A model generated the notes under the pieces. It was not told the origin of the DNA and made no database searches. It saw only the letters and a list, made by a program, of their open reading frames with translations. 64,000 nucleotides of DNA, taken from an uncultured Collinsella sp. (lineage in GTDB: Bacteria; Actinomycetota; Coriobacteriia; Coriobacteriales; Coriobacteriaceae). How positions within the stretch are numbered: the stretch's first letter is position 1; every line of letters starts with the position of its first letter. Below, piece after piece: positions 9,311 through 18,551 of the stretch. The DNA is taken from assembly GCA_900756945.1 (NCBI GenBank), contig CAAELZ010000071.1, positions 6,044-70,043 on the forward strand, in the 5' to 3' direction. The translations under genes were made by a program, and so were the position numbers.

Positions 9311-12100
9311 ATGGATGGTCCAAGCGTGAGTCTCGGCAGCAAACTATCCGATGCAAAGGTTTCCTTTGCAATCTTTAAACGCGACATCAAGCGATTGATC
9401 GTGAACCCCGTCGCCCTGGTGGTTACCCTGGGCGTGTGCGTTATTCCCTCGCTGTATGCCTGGTACAACATCGTGGCCAACTGGGATCCGTACGGAAACA
9501 CCCAGGGTATCAAGATTGCCATCGCCAACAACGATCAAGGCACCCAGAATGACTTGGTGGGCGAGCTCAACGCAGGCGATAAGGTGGTCGACCAGCTCAA
9601 GGAGAACGACCAGCTTGGCTGGACCTTCGTCGACTCGGCGGCAGATGCCAAAGAGGGCGTCGAAAGTGGCGAATACTATGCTGCCATCGTGATTCCCAAG
9701 AACTTCTCCGACAATCTCGTCTCGATGCTCGACGGCAATTACCATCAGCCGAAGCTCACCTATTACGTCAACGAGAAAAAGAGCGCCATTGCGCCCAAGG
9801 TCACCGATACCGGTGCCAACACCATCGAGGAGCAGATCAACTCTGAGTTTGTCTCCACGGTGGGCGAGACCGTCGCGGGCATTGCCAAAGATGCTGGCAT
9901 CGATCTTAAAGACAAGGCAACCCAGACCCAGGATTCGCTGGCGGGCTCGGTGTCCGAGGCGTCTGATACCCTGGGCGAAGTGCGTGATTCCATCGGCGAC
10001 ATGAACACCGCCATCGACAAGACGAGCAGCTCGATTGCTTCGGCCGATGCTGCGTTGGCGGGCCTGCAGGGACAGGCGCCTTCGCTAACGCAGGCAATCG
10101 CTCAGGGTAATGATCTGCTGGGCGAAGCTCGTACCACGGCTGGCAAGTCCATCACCTCGCTCTCCAAGGCGCTCTCGGAAGGCAGCCTTGCGCTAACCAA
10201 GACATCGGCCTCCGCGAACGCTGCCATCGGCAAGCTGACGGGCACGGTCACATCTACGACCACCCGCATCGACAACTCGCTCGAGTCTCTCCAGGCAACG
10301 ATCGATCACAACACCGCAGTTATCGGCCACCTGCAGATTCTTGCCGGCGATACCTCGACGGGATCGGATCGGATCGACGCACTGATCGCCTCGACGATCG
10401 ATACGCTCAAGAAGCAGAACGACCAGCTGCAGAGTATCAAGAACAGTCTGTCCGCGCAGTCGAGCGCCATGGCAAATGACGCCACGGCCGTCTCGAACGC
10501 GAGCAACGCACTCAACGCGGCAATTCAGACCGGTACGGCTAACCTCGGTCAGGCTCAGACCGATCTGGGTCAGAACGCACTTCCGAAGGCTTCGAGCGCG
10601 CTTGACTCCTTTGCCGCCGTTTCGGGCGATTTGACCGGCATTGTATCGGGTATGACCCCCACGATAGCGAGCGCGCGCGGCACGCTGGCGCAGCTCGGCG
10701 CCACGCTCAAGCAGGCAAAGACCACGCTGTCCCAAACCGACGCCTCCCTTGCCAAGGTTCAGGACAAGCTCGCGACCGCCGCCAATGACATTGCGGCGTT
10801 GCAGACCTCTGGGTCTATGGGCGAGTTAGCCGACCTCATGGACGTCGACGTCAATGACGTGGCAGATTTCATGGCATCTCCGGTTGAGCTGACATCCAAG
10901 TCAATCTATCCGGTCAAGAGCTTTGGCTCGGGCATCGCGCCCTTCTACACCAATCTGGCGCTGTGGGTAGGCGGCTATGTGCTCATCGCTATCTACAAAC
11001 TCGAGGTCGACCGCGAGGGCATCGGTAGCTTTACGGCGCGTCAGGGCTACTTTGGCCGCTGGCTGCTACTGGTGATCCTGGGCGCGTTCCAGGCCATCAT
11101 CGTTACGGTAGGCGACCTAGTCATTGGCGTTCAGTGCGTCAATCCGCTGCTCTTTGTGCTGGGCGGCATCGCTATCTCGTTCACCTACGTCAATATCATC
11201 TATGCGCTGTCCACCACCTTTAAGCATATCGGTAAAGCCATTGGCGTCATCCTCGTCATTGTGCAGATCCCCGGCTCGTCGGGCATGTATCCCATCGAGA
11301 TGATGCCCGGCTTCTTCCAATGGCTGCATCCGCTGCTGCCCTTCACCTATGGCATCAACCTGCTGCGCGAGACCGTCGGTGGCATGTATTCGTTCAACTA
11401 CCTGTTCAACCTGTGCATCCTGGGCGTGTTCCTTATCATCGCGCTCTTTATCGGTCTGCAGCTGCGCCCGTTGCTGCTCAACCTCAATCTGCTCTTTGAT
11501 AAGCAGCTTTCCACGACGGGCCTCATGATCTGCGAGTCCAACGACCTGCCGCGCCAACGTTATTCGCTGCGTACGGCCATGCGCGTCATGCTCGATTCGG
11601 ATTCGTACCGTCGCGAGCTGCTCGATCATGCCGTGGCGTTTGAGCATCGCTACCCGTACTACATCAAGGGCGGTTTTGCCGCCGTGGTAGGCGTGCAGGT
11701 TCTGCTCTTTGTGCTTTCGACGGTGCTCGATATCGACAATAACGGCAAGATCATCCTGCTCGTTATCTGGATCATTTCGGTTATCGCCATCTGCGGCTGG
11801 CTCATCAACATCGAATACATCCGTGCGAGCCTCAATACCCAGATGCGTATCTCGGCGCTTTCGGACGAGGACCTTCGCCGCGAGATGCGCGAGCACACGG
11901 CGGCGATCCCTGCCGCCCGTCGCATGTTTGGTCTCAACGCCAGCGAGCGTGGCGCCAAGGGAGGCGAACAGCCTACGAGCCGTCTGCCGCATATCGGTGC
12001 GCATCGTAAGGCTCAAGATGCCGACGGCGCTGACAACGTAAACGGAAACGACGGGGACACCACCCCGCTTGGCAAGCACTCTAAAGGAGGTGAGGCATAA
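9311..12100 (+). CDS. YhgE/Pip-family membrane protein (larger copy)
   Basis: Large membrane protein of the YhgE/Pip (phage infection protein) family. One helix lies near the N-terminus (VALVVTLGVCVIPSLYAWYN), then a long external region of about 450 residues rich in Ser, Thr, Ala and heptad-like repeats, then five or more helices in an ABC-2-like C-terminal part (SFGSGIAPFYTNLALWVGG, GMYPIEMMPGFFQWLHPLLPFTYGI), one more pair of helices and a charged tail. The start is uncertain: ATG 9275, ATG 9311 or GTG 9326 are all possible and none has a strong ribosome site. The second copy begins directly at the stop codon. The family is linked to phage entry in Lactococcus and resembles EsaA of type VII secretion; no ESX genes are present here. 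Confidence 0.85.
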   Translation: MDGPSVSLGSKLSDAKVSFAIFKRDIKRLIVNPVALVVTLGVCVIPSLYAWYNIVANWDPYGNTQGIKIAIANNDQGTQNDLVGELNAGDKVVDQLKENDQLGWTFVDSAADAKEGVESGEYYAAIVIPKNFSDNLVSMLDGNYHQPKLTYYVNEKKSAIAPKVTDTGANTIEEQINSEFVSTVGETVAGIAKDAGIDLKDKATQTQDSLAGSVSEASDTLGEVRDSIGDMNTAIDKTSSSIASADAALAGLQGQAPSLTQAIAQGNDLLGEARTTAGKSITSLSKALSEGSLALTKTSASANAAIGKLTGTVTSTTTRIDNSLESLQATIDHNTAVIGHLQILAGDTSTGSDRIDALIASTIDTLKKQNDQLQSIKNSLSAQSSAMANDATAVSNASNALNAAIQTGTANLGQAQTDLGQNALPKASSALDSFAAVSGDLTGIVSGMTPTIASARGTLAQLGATLKQAKTTLSQTDASLAKVQDKLATAANDIAALQTSGSMGELADLMDVDVNDVADFMASPVELTSKSIYPVKSFGSGIAPFYTNLALWVGGYVLIAIYKLEVDREGIGSFTARQGYFGRWLLLVILGAFQAIIVTVGDLVIGVQCVNPLLFVLGGIAISFTYVNIIYALSTTFKHIGKAIGVILVIVQIPGSSGMYPIEMMPGFFQWLHPLLPFTYGINLLRETVGGMYSFNYLFNLCILGVFLIIALFIGLQLRPLLLNLNLLFDKQLSTTGLMICESNDLPRQRYSLRTAMRVMLDSDSYRRELLDHAVAFEHRYPYYIKGGFAAVVGVQVLLFVLSTVLDIDNNGKIILLVIWIISVIAICGWLINIEYIRASLNTQMRISALSDEDLRREMREHTAAIPAARRMFGLNASERGAKGGEQPTSRLPHIGAHRKAQDADGADNVNGNDGDTTPLGKHSKGGEA

Positions 12101-14290
12101 ATGAAAAACATCCTGCACCTGTTTAAGCGCGATGTCCAAAACGTGTCTCGCTCCGTGATCGGCATGGTCGTCGTGATGGGCCTGATCATCGTGCCATGTC
12201 TCTATGCATGGTTTAACATCGCCGGAAGCTGGGATCCCTACGGCAATACCGGCAACCTTAAGATTGCAGTGGTCAACACCGATGAGGGTTACGAGAGCGA
12301 TCTGATTCCCGTCGAGGTCAACGTGGGCGAAAACGTAACCGCCACCCTGCGCGGCAACGAGAACTTCGACTGGGTCGTCCTCAACGACCGCGATAAGGCG
12401 ATTGAGGGCGTTAAGTCGGGCGCGTACTACGCTGCCGTCGTTATCCCTAAAACGTTTAGCGCCGACATGATGACGCTTTTCTCGACCGAGGTGAAGCACG
12501 CCGATATCGAGTTCTATGAGAACCAGAAGGCCAACGCCATCGCACAGATCGTGACTGAAAAGGGTTCGAGCGCCGTCCAGAGTCAGGTCAACGAGACCTT
12601 TACCAAGACCATCACGACCATCGGCCTTAAGACCGTGTCCAGCCTGCTCGACTATATGAGTACCGACCAGGTGAGCAGCTTTATCGCCAACCTGTCCTCG
12701 ACACTGGGCGATTCGGTCGAGGACCTGCAGGACGTTCAAGCCAACGCGACTTCGCTGGCGGGCATTTTGAGCTCGACCTCCGATTCGTTGACGTCGGCGA
12801 GCGGTATGCTCCAGCAGACGGGTAAGGTCGATGAATCTACCAAGCAGTTGATGGAGCACGCCGAGAGCGGCATTAGTGATTCCAAGGAAGCACTCAAGGC
12901 CGCCAACGACGCCATCAACGCCGCGATTGACGGAAGTGCGGGCTCGTTTGACAACGTGTCCGCCGAGCTCGCGAAGGCTTTCGACGCCGCAAACCAGCAT
13001 GTCAACGTTACGGTGACCCAGCTCAACGAAGCCGCGTCGGCACTCGAATCGCGCGCCAAGGAAATCGACGACACGGCCGACCAGCTCCGCAGCTTTGCCG
13101 ATCAGGTGAGTGACGAAAAGCTCCAGGACAGCCTCAAGTCTGTGGCTACATCGCTGGGCAGGATCGCGACGGAGTATCGTAACAATGCCAACGACCTGAG
13201 GGCAACCGCAAAGTCCCTTTACGACAGCATGGCAGAGGTCAACAGCACGCGTGCCGAGGTCGACCAGGCCATCGCCGATGCCAAGGCGGGCATCTCGGGC
13301 GCTAAGTCCGACTACGATTCCACGTTCTCGGTCAAGGCCAAGGAGCTCAAGAAAACTATTTCGGGCGTTCTGGATTCGCTCGACGGCATCTCGGGCGACC
13401 TGGATAGCGCTGTTGCCGGCCTGACCGACGCATCCGGTTCGCTGGCAAAGGGTCTCTCCAAGGCCGCAAAGCTGGTCAACAAGGCTTCCGATCAGCTGGG
13501 CGAGGCGTCGGACAAGATCAGCGCTTTTAAGGACGAGCTTGATAGCGCTCTGATGTCGGGTGACCTGGCCATGATTAAGACAATGATTGGCAACGACCCC
13601 GAGGGCCTGGCCGTGTCGCTTTCCGGCCCCGTTGCGCTCGACCGCAAGCCGGTCTATCCGATCCGCAACTACGGTTCGGCCATGGCGCCGTTCTATACGA
13701 TTCTGTCGCTCTGGGTCGGCTCGATCGTACTGGCGGCCATGATGAAGGTCTCGGTCGACGACGAGCTCATCAACGAGCTCATCCCCGTACGCCTGCACGA
13801 GATCTATCTGGGCCGTTACCTGTTCTTTGGCGGTTTGGCCCTGCTGCAGGCAACGCTCGTGTGCGCGGGCGACATTCTGTTCTTTGGCATTCAGTGCGAC
13901 AACCCGCTGCAGTTTGTGCTGGCGGGCTGGGTCGCGAGTCTCGTGTTCTCCAATATCGTCTACACGCTTACGGTTTCGTTTGGCGATATCGGCAAGGCGC
14001 TCGCTGTCGTGCTGTTGGTCATGCAGGTCGGCGGTTCGGGCGGCACGTTCCCCATCGAGATGACCGGCCCCGTGTTCCAGGCGATCTATCCGTTCCTGCC
14101 GTTTACTCACGGCATCAACGCCATGCATGCCGCCATGGCTGGCGCCTACCATATGGAGTACTGGGTTGAGCTGGGTATTCTGGCGAGCTATCTGATTCCG
14201 TCGCTGGCCCTGGGCGTCGTCTTCCGCCGTCCGGTCATCAAAGCCAACGACTGGATTATCGAAAAGCTTGAAAGCACGAAGCTTATTTAG
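12101..14290 (+). CDS. YhgE/Pip-family membrane protein (smaller copy)
   Basis: Second member of the family (729 aa), starting at the base after the previous stop and driven by AAAGGAGGTGAGG. It has the same plan: N-terminal helix (MVVVMGLIIVPCLYAWFNI) followed by SWDPYGNT, which both proteins share, a coiled external region (about 40-520) and about five helices (APFYTILSLWVGSI, GTFPIEMTGPVFQAIYPFLPFTHGI). The shared motifs show the pair arose by duplication. Tight coupling suggests a two-subunit complex, for example an exporter. The substrate is unknown. Confidence 0.86.
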   Translation: MKNILHLFKRDVQNVSRSVIGMVVVMGLIIVPCLYAWFNIAGSWDPYGNTGNLKIAVVNTDEGYESDLIPVEVNVGENVTATLRGNENFDWVVLNDRDKAIEGVKSGAYYAAVVIPKTFSADMMTLFSTEVKHADIEFYENQKANAIAQIVTEKGSSAVQSQVNETFTKTITTIGLKTVSSLLDYMSTDQVSSFIANLSSTLGDSVEDLQDVQANATSLAGILSSTSDSLTSASGMLQQTGKVDESTKQLMEHAESGISDSKEALKAANDAINAAIDGSAGSFDNVSAELAKAFDAANQHVNVTVTQLNEAASALESRAKEIDDTADQLRSFADQVSDEKLQDSLKSVATSLGRIATEYRNNANDLRATAKSLYDSMAEVNSTRAEVDQAIADAKAGISGAKSDYDSTFSVKAKELKKTISGVLDSLDGISGDLDSAVAGLTDASGSLAKGLSKAAKLVNKASDQLGEASDKISAFKDELDSALMSGDLAMIKTMIGNDPEGLAVSLSGPVALDRKPVYPIRNYGSAMAPFYTILSLWVGSIVLAAMMKVSVDDELINELIPVRLHEIYLGRYLFFGGLALLQATLVCAGDILFFGIQCDNPLQFVLAGWVASLVFSNIVYTLTVSFGDIGKALAVVLLVMQVGGSGGTFPIEMTGPVFQAIYPFLPFTHGINAMHAAMAGAYHMEYWVELGILASYLIPSLALGVVFRRPVIKANDWIIEKLESTKLI

Positions 14291-14490
14291 TGCAACAGCG
14301 TGACATTGACAAAACATCGAGGTTCACTTTGCTGACGCTTTAGTGGGCTGGATTGCGGTGCAACGCTGGTTGTTGCTACAGTAGCGGGGCGTGCCGGGGG
14401 TCCGGCGCGTCCCGTTTTTATTTGACCATGAGGCGGCACGCAGCCATACGCGTGCGGACACCACGCCCAGTTTGAGTGTGAGGATGTTCC

Positions 14491-15474
14491 ATGGCCCAAT
14501 ACGCTGCCAACGAAATTGAAAACATGCCCGATAGCCCTGTTGCTCGCGAGGACCTGGGTGCGGGCGGCACCTCCCGTGGTGCCGGTGCTCGTTCGCCGTT
14601 GTTCTGGAAGGTTCTGCTCCTTTCGGTGGCGGTCATCTGGGGCTACTCCTTTACCACTATGAAGGACGCACTCGGCACCATTCCGGTGTTCGCGCTGCTC
14701 TATGTACGTTTTCTGCCCGCAGCGTTGGTCATGTTTGCCGTCTTCCACAAGCGCATCATCGCGCACCTCAACGCTCGCAACCTGATCGTTGGCCTGAGTA
14801 TGGGCGTGCTCATGTGGGCGGCCTATGCGCTGCAGACGGTCGGTCTGGCACATACTACGGCGGGCAAGAATGCTTTTTTGACGGGCACGTATTGCATCCT
14901 TGTGCCGTTCGCGAGCTATTTCCTGAGCGGCGAAAAGCTCACGCGCTACAACTTGGGTGCCGCGCTGCTGTGCCTAGCGGGCATTGGCCTCGTCGCACTC
15001 GATAGCGTTGAATTCAACATTGGTGACGTCATTACGCTGGCGGGTGCGGCCTTTTTCGCCATCCAGATGGCGGTGACTGCCAAGTACGGTCGCAAAATGG
15101 ACATCAACGTCATCACGTTTTGGATGTTTGTGGGCAACGGCGTGCTGAGCCTGGCAACGTCGCTGCTATTCGAGACCCAAGCGCCTCTGTCCGTGTGGAC
15201 GCCGAGCTTTATCAGTGCGATGGCGTTTCTCTCGGTGGGCTGCACATGCGCGGCTCTGCTCATCCAAAACGTCGGCCTGGCGCATGTCCCGGCCTCGACG
15301 GGCTCGCTGCTCCTTTCGATGGAGTCCCCTTCGGGCGTGTTGTTTTCGGTGCTGCTGATGGGGGAGGCGCTCACCTCGCGCCTGCTCGCCGGCTTCGCGC
15401 TCATCTTCCTGTCGATTATCTTGAGCGAGACTCACTTCGATTTTTTGCGTCGAAAGCCGCGCCCGCAATTGTAA
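14491..15474 (+). CDS. EamA/DMT-family transporter
   Basis: Ten-helix drug/metabolite transporter with two EamA repeats. Typical signs are SVAVIWGYSFTTMKDALG in the first helix, LYVRFLPAALVMF, LMWAAYALQTVGLAHTTAGK and, in the second half, HVPASTGSLLLSMESPSGVLFSVLLMGEAL. About 35 hydrophilic residues precede the first helix. The ribosome site GAGGATG lies about 8 bases before ATG 14491. The substrate (amino acid, nucleotide or drug) cannot be predicted. A terminator follows. Confidence 0.88.
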   Translation: MAQYAANEIENMPDSPVAREDLGAGGTSRGAGARSPLFWKVLLLSVAVIWGYSFTTMKDALGTIPVFALLYVRFLPAALVMFAVFHKRIIAHLNARNLIVGLSMGVLMWAAYALQTVGLAHTTAGKNAFLTGTYCILVPFASYFLSGEKLTRYNLGAALLCLAGIGLVALDSVEFNIGDVITLAGAAFFAIQMAVTAKYGRKMDINVITFWMFVGNGVLSLATSLLFETQAPLSVWTPSFISAMAFLSVGCTCAALLIQNVGLAHVPASTGSLLLSMESPSGVLFSVLLMGEALTSRLLAGFALIFLSIILSETHFDFLRRKPRPQL

Positions 15475-15487
15475 ACAACTTGTTGCG

Positions 15488-15513
15488 CCGCCCTCCCGGG
15501 GCGGCATTTTTTA
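15488..15513 (+). terminator. Rho-independent terminator of the EamA gene
   Basis: Stem GCCGCCC/GGGCGGC with a 5-base loop, followed by six T residues. Confidence 0.8.
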
Positions 15514-15590
15514 TGCCTCGCCCTTAAAGTAGTACCTTGCACTTTACGCTATCAAAGTGCTTGCTGCAAAAACGATACTGGAGGGCATCT

Positions 15591-16889
15591 ATGGCACCAG
15601 CTTTGTCCGATCTTCAACCGCAATCAGCGCCCAAGGCCACCGCCGCGGCGCAGACCGCTATCGGTGACGGTCTTGTTGCAGAAGCTCAGGCTTTTGCAGA
15701 CGAGCTCGCTGCGTGGCGACACGATCTCCACCAGATGCCCGAGCTGGGTAATAGCCTCCCACAGACCTCTGCGTATATCCAAGCGCGCCTGACCGAGATG
15801 GACATCCCGTTTGCCACGCTCGTCGACGGCTCCTGTGTTGTGGGCCTCATCGGTGCCGGTGCGGCCGTGGCGGCCCAGGGCAACGGTACGTGCACGGACG
15901 ATCAGGCCGGCACGGTCATCATGCTGCGCGGTGACATGGATGCCCTTCCCGTCGCGGAAGAGTCGGGCGAGTCTTTTGCCTCTGTCAACGGCTGCATGCA
16001 TGCTTGCGGTCACGATATGCACGCGACGGCGCTGCTTGGTGCGGCTCGTATGCTCAAAGCGCGCGAGTCCGCGCTTGTCGACGCCAACGCCACGGTTAAG
16101 TTGCTGTTCCAGCCGGGCGAGGAAACCTTTGAGGGTGCCCGCGCCGCCATCGCCGACGGTCTGCTGCAGAACCCGCGCCCTCAGGTCGCCTTTGCCATGC
16201 ATGTCAATAGCCAGTCGCCGCTTGGCCTGGTGCTTTACGGCAGTCCGGCGCTCTCGGGCGTGTACGGTTTCCGCATCACGCTGCAGGGCAAGGGCGGTCA
16301 TGGCTCGAGCCCCGAGATCTGCATCGACCCCATTACGGCGGGTGTGCACGTGCATCTGGCACTTCAGGAGCTTATCGCTCGCGAAGTGCCGGCGGCCAAG
16401 GAGGTCGCGCTTACCGTTGGCAAGTTCGCTGGCGGCTTGGCGGCCAACGTCATCCCCGACACCTGCGTGCTCGAGGGAACGCTGCGTGGCTTCGATGTCG
16501 AGCTCATGGAGCACCTCAAGGCCCGCATCGCGGAGGTCGTCAAAGGCGTTGCCACGACCTATCGTACGCCGGCGACTATTGAGACGCTCTCGGATGTTCC
16601 CCCGCTCGTACTCGATGACGATATGACGCAGGCGTCGCTTGGCTACGTGGGCGCGGTGCTGCCCAAGTCCGCCTTCCTGCCGTTGTTCCACGCCATGGCG
16701 AGCGAGGACTTTGCGCTTATCTCGAGCGAGATCCCGAGCGCGTACTTTACCGTGGGCGCCGCTGTAACCGATACGGATGAGCATTTTGCCCAGCACCATC
16801 CCAAGGCGCGCTTTAACGATGCCGAGCTGCCGCTCGGTGCCGCGGCCTATACCGCCGTCGCTTTGGGCTATATCGCCGACCACCGGTAG
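15591..16889 (+). CDS. M20-family amidohydrolase (peptidase M20D type)
   Basis: Zinc-dependent amidohydrolase related to N-acyl amino-acid and hippurate hydrolases. Metal-binding parts are visible: LRGDMDALPV, GCMHACGHDMHAT and the catalytic QPGEETFEGA, plus the dimerisation domain beginning near GVYGFRITLQGKGGHGS. GGAGGGC before ATG 15591 supports this start over the in-frame ATG at 15537. The protein has 432 aa with an extra Ala-rich N-terminal stretch. The substrate is likely an N-acyl or aminoacyl amide. No operon partner is clear. Confidence 0.88.
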   Translation: MAPALSDLQPQSAPKATAAAQTAIGDGLVAEAQAFADELAAWRHDLHQMPELGNSLPQTSAYIQARLTEMDIPFATLVDGSCVVGLIGAGAAVAAQGNGTCTDDQAGTVIMLRGDMDALPVAEESGESFASVNGCMHACGHDMHATALLGAARMLKARESALVDANATVKLLFQPGEETFEGARAAIADGLLQNPRPQVAFAMHVNSQSPLGLVLYGSPALSGVYGFRITLQGKGGHGSSPEICIDPITAGVHVHLALQELIAREVPAAKEVALTVGKFAGGLAANVIPDTCVLEGTLRGFDVELMEHLKARIAEVVKGVATTYRTPATIETLSDVPPLVLDDDMTQASLGYVGAVLPKSAFLPLFHAMASEDFALISSEIPSAYFTVGAAVTDTDEHFAQHHPKARFNDAELPLGAAAYTAVALGYIADHR

Positions 16890-16896
16890 CACCCAA

Positions 16897-16967
16897 CCTT
16901 GCCTTTCAAGCCTGCGGGCATGGCCGTAAGGCCTATGCCCTTGTCTTTCAAGGCAATCTTGGGCACT
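16897..16967. terminator. Nested hairpin after the M20 gene
   Basis: An inner hairpin GGGCATGGCC-GTAA-GGCCTATGCCC (16917-16941) is enclosed by short arms TTGCCTT/AAGGCAA and CCCAA/TTGGG. The GC-rich palindrome CCGGCGCCCGGCGCCGG follows. There is no clear T run. Confidence 0.5.
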
Positions 16968-17012
16968 ACCGGCGCCCGGCGCCGGCTATTCGTTTGTTAA
17001 ATAAGGAGCAGT

Positions 17013-18317
17013 ATGTCCCAGCAGCGTAAGTTCTTCCCCGGCTGGCTCGTGGTGGCCTCTGGCTTCGTGATCATGGCCACGTGCTACACGATTTTCGTCA
17101 ACTGCATGAGCCTGTTCCAGCCGTTGATCGTCAGCGACCTGGGCATTTCCCTTGCGCAGTACAACATCTCCAATGCCATCTCCACCGTGGTGAGCGTTGT
17201 GGGTTCGCTTGTGATCGGCCATGTTGCCGATAAGGTGAGCGGCCGCGTCCTGGGCTCCCTCACCGTTATCGCCACCTCTGCCGTGCTTGTCGGCATGAGC
17301 TTTGTGGGCGAGCTTTGGCAGGTCTACGTGCTCTTTGCCGTCTCGGGCTGCTTCGCCGTGGCCTCGACCCGCCTGCTCATTAGCCTCGTCACTGCCAACT
17401 GGTTTACGGCCAAGCGCGGTCTTGCTATCTCCATTGCGCTTTCGGGCTCGGGCTTTGGCGGTGCCATTCTCTCGCCGATCGTAAGCTCGCTGATCGTGAG
17501 CGTGGGTTGGCGTTCCGCCTTCTTGGTGCTTGCCGCCGTCTGCATTGTGGCGGCGCTGCCCATCACGGCGTATTCCTTCCGCACCAAACCTTCCGAGATT
17601 GGCCTGAAGCCGCTCGGCGAGAACCCGGGCGATCCGTCTGTTTCCACCGCGGGCGATAAGGACGAGCATACGGCCCCCGAGGTCAGCGTCGGTTGGTCGC
17701 GCATTAAGAAGAGCCCGGCATTCTGGCTGCTCGTCGCGGCATTCCTCTTTATGGGCCTTGTCAATGGCGCCATCCTGCCCAACCAGGTTACGAATATGAC
17801 GAGCGTCACCGTCAACGGCACCAAGATCGTCACGGGCGGCCACGACCCCATGTGGGCAGGCACCGTGCTTTCGGCCTACATGGTTACCGTCGTTATCGCC
17901 AAGATCTCCCTTGGCGCCATCTATGATCGATTTGGCCTGCGTTTCGGCAATGTGTTGGGGTCCGTTGCGTGCATCGTCGCCTGCGTCGCCCTGTGCTTCC
18001 CCGCAACCGACCTCGGCCCCATCGTGGCTGCCATTAGCTTTGGTATCGGAACGTGCATGGGCACCATCACGCCTACCATTGCCGCGTCCAAGCAGTTTGG
18101 CATGGCCGACCTCGGCAAGGTCACGGGCACCATTACCTCGCTCGAGATGGTCGGCGGCACCGTGGGCGCTATCGTCTCGGGCGTGCTGTTCGATGCCACG
18201 GGCTCCTTTGCGAGCACCTGGATTGTGTGCCTGGCATGCTCCGTTGTCATGCTCGTGTTCCTGCTGGCATCCGAGCCCATCGCCGCCAAGCTGCGCGCGA
18301 GCGTGGCGGGGGAGTAG
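17013..18317 (+). CDS. MFS transporter, oxalate/formate antiporter-like
   Basis: Twelve-helix major facilitator (434 aa). The opening FFPGWLVVASGFVIMATCYTIFVNCMSLFQPL, with the early GWLVV motif, and the ANWFTAKRGLAISIALSGSGFGGA stretch resemble the oxalate:formate antiporter group. An ATG at 17013 follows AAGGAGCAG. A hydrophilic loop of about 45 residues separates the two halves. It is probably a carboxylate transporter; the true substrate is unknown. Confidence 0.82.
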   Translation: MSQQRKFFPGWLVVASGFVIMATCYTIFVNCMSLFQPLIVSDLGISLAQYNISNAISTVVSVVGSLVIGHVADKVSGRVLGSLTVIATSAVLVGMSFVGELWQVYVLFAVSGCFAVASTRLLISLVTANWFTAKRGLAISIALSGSGFGGAILSPIVSSLIVSVGWRSAFLVLAAVCIVAALPITAYSFRTKPSEIGLKPLGENPGDPSVSTAGDKDEHTAPEVSVGWSRIKKSPAFWLLVAAFLFMGLVNGAILPNQVTNMTSVTVNGTKIVTGGHDPMWAGTVLSAYMVTVVIAKISLGAIYDRFGLRFGNVLGSVACIVACVALCFPATDLGPIVAAISFGIGTCMGTITPTIAASKQFGMADLGKVTGTITSLEMVGGTVGAIVSGVLFDATGSFASTWIVCLACSVVMLVFLLASEPIAAKLRASVAGE

Positions 18318-18350
18318 ACGTCCGTCGCTCTTTTCTATTTGCCCCGTTCT

Positions 18351-18494
18351 ATCCGTGGCTGCCCTGGAGGCCGAATAGATGCTCGTACCATCATTCGGTT
18401 TCCAAGGCGGCCACGGATCACAAACAGCGGCGGCGCATCTGGCCGAACGAGTCCCCATACCCTCGTTCGGCCAGATGCGCCGCCGCTGTTTGTG
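18351..18494. repeat. Two back-to-back palindromes before hisS
   Basis: The first hairpin has 26-base arms at 18351-18376 and 18393-18418, with three G-T pairs and one mismatch. It ends exactly where the second begins: a perfect 33-bp stem, 18419-18451 with 18462-18494, around the 10-base loop at 18452-18461. No T run follows. The right arm ends 9 bases before a TATAAT box, so the -35 region of hisS lies inside the palindrome. Confidence 0.85.
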
Positions 18495-18503
18495 TTTGTG
18501 CCG

Positions 18504-18509
18504 TATAAT
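18504..18509 (+). promoter_or_regulatory. Probable -10 box of hisS
   Basis: TATAAT 43 bases before the hisS start codon. No good -35 box is seen because that position falls in the right arm of the 33-bp palindrome. Confidence 0.45.
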
Positions 18510-18551
18510 GTCCACTACCTATGACGCGATACAAAAGAAAGGTGTTTGCCC

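Noticed and set aside
11117..14317. Open frame of 1066 codons on the minus strand opposite the YhgE genes
   Set aside because: It mirrors the codon bias of the real genes, spans two of them, is rich in His/Arg/Gln and has no recognisable domain.
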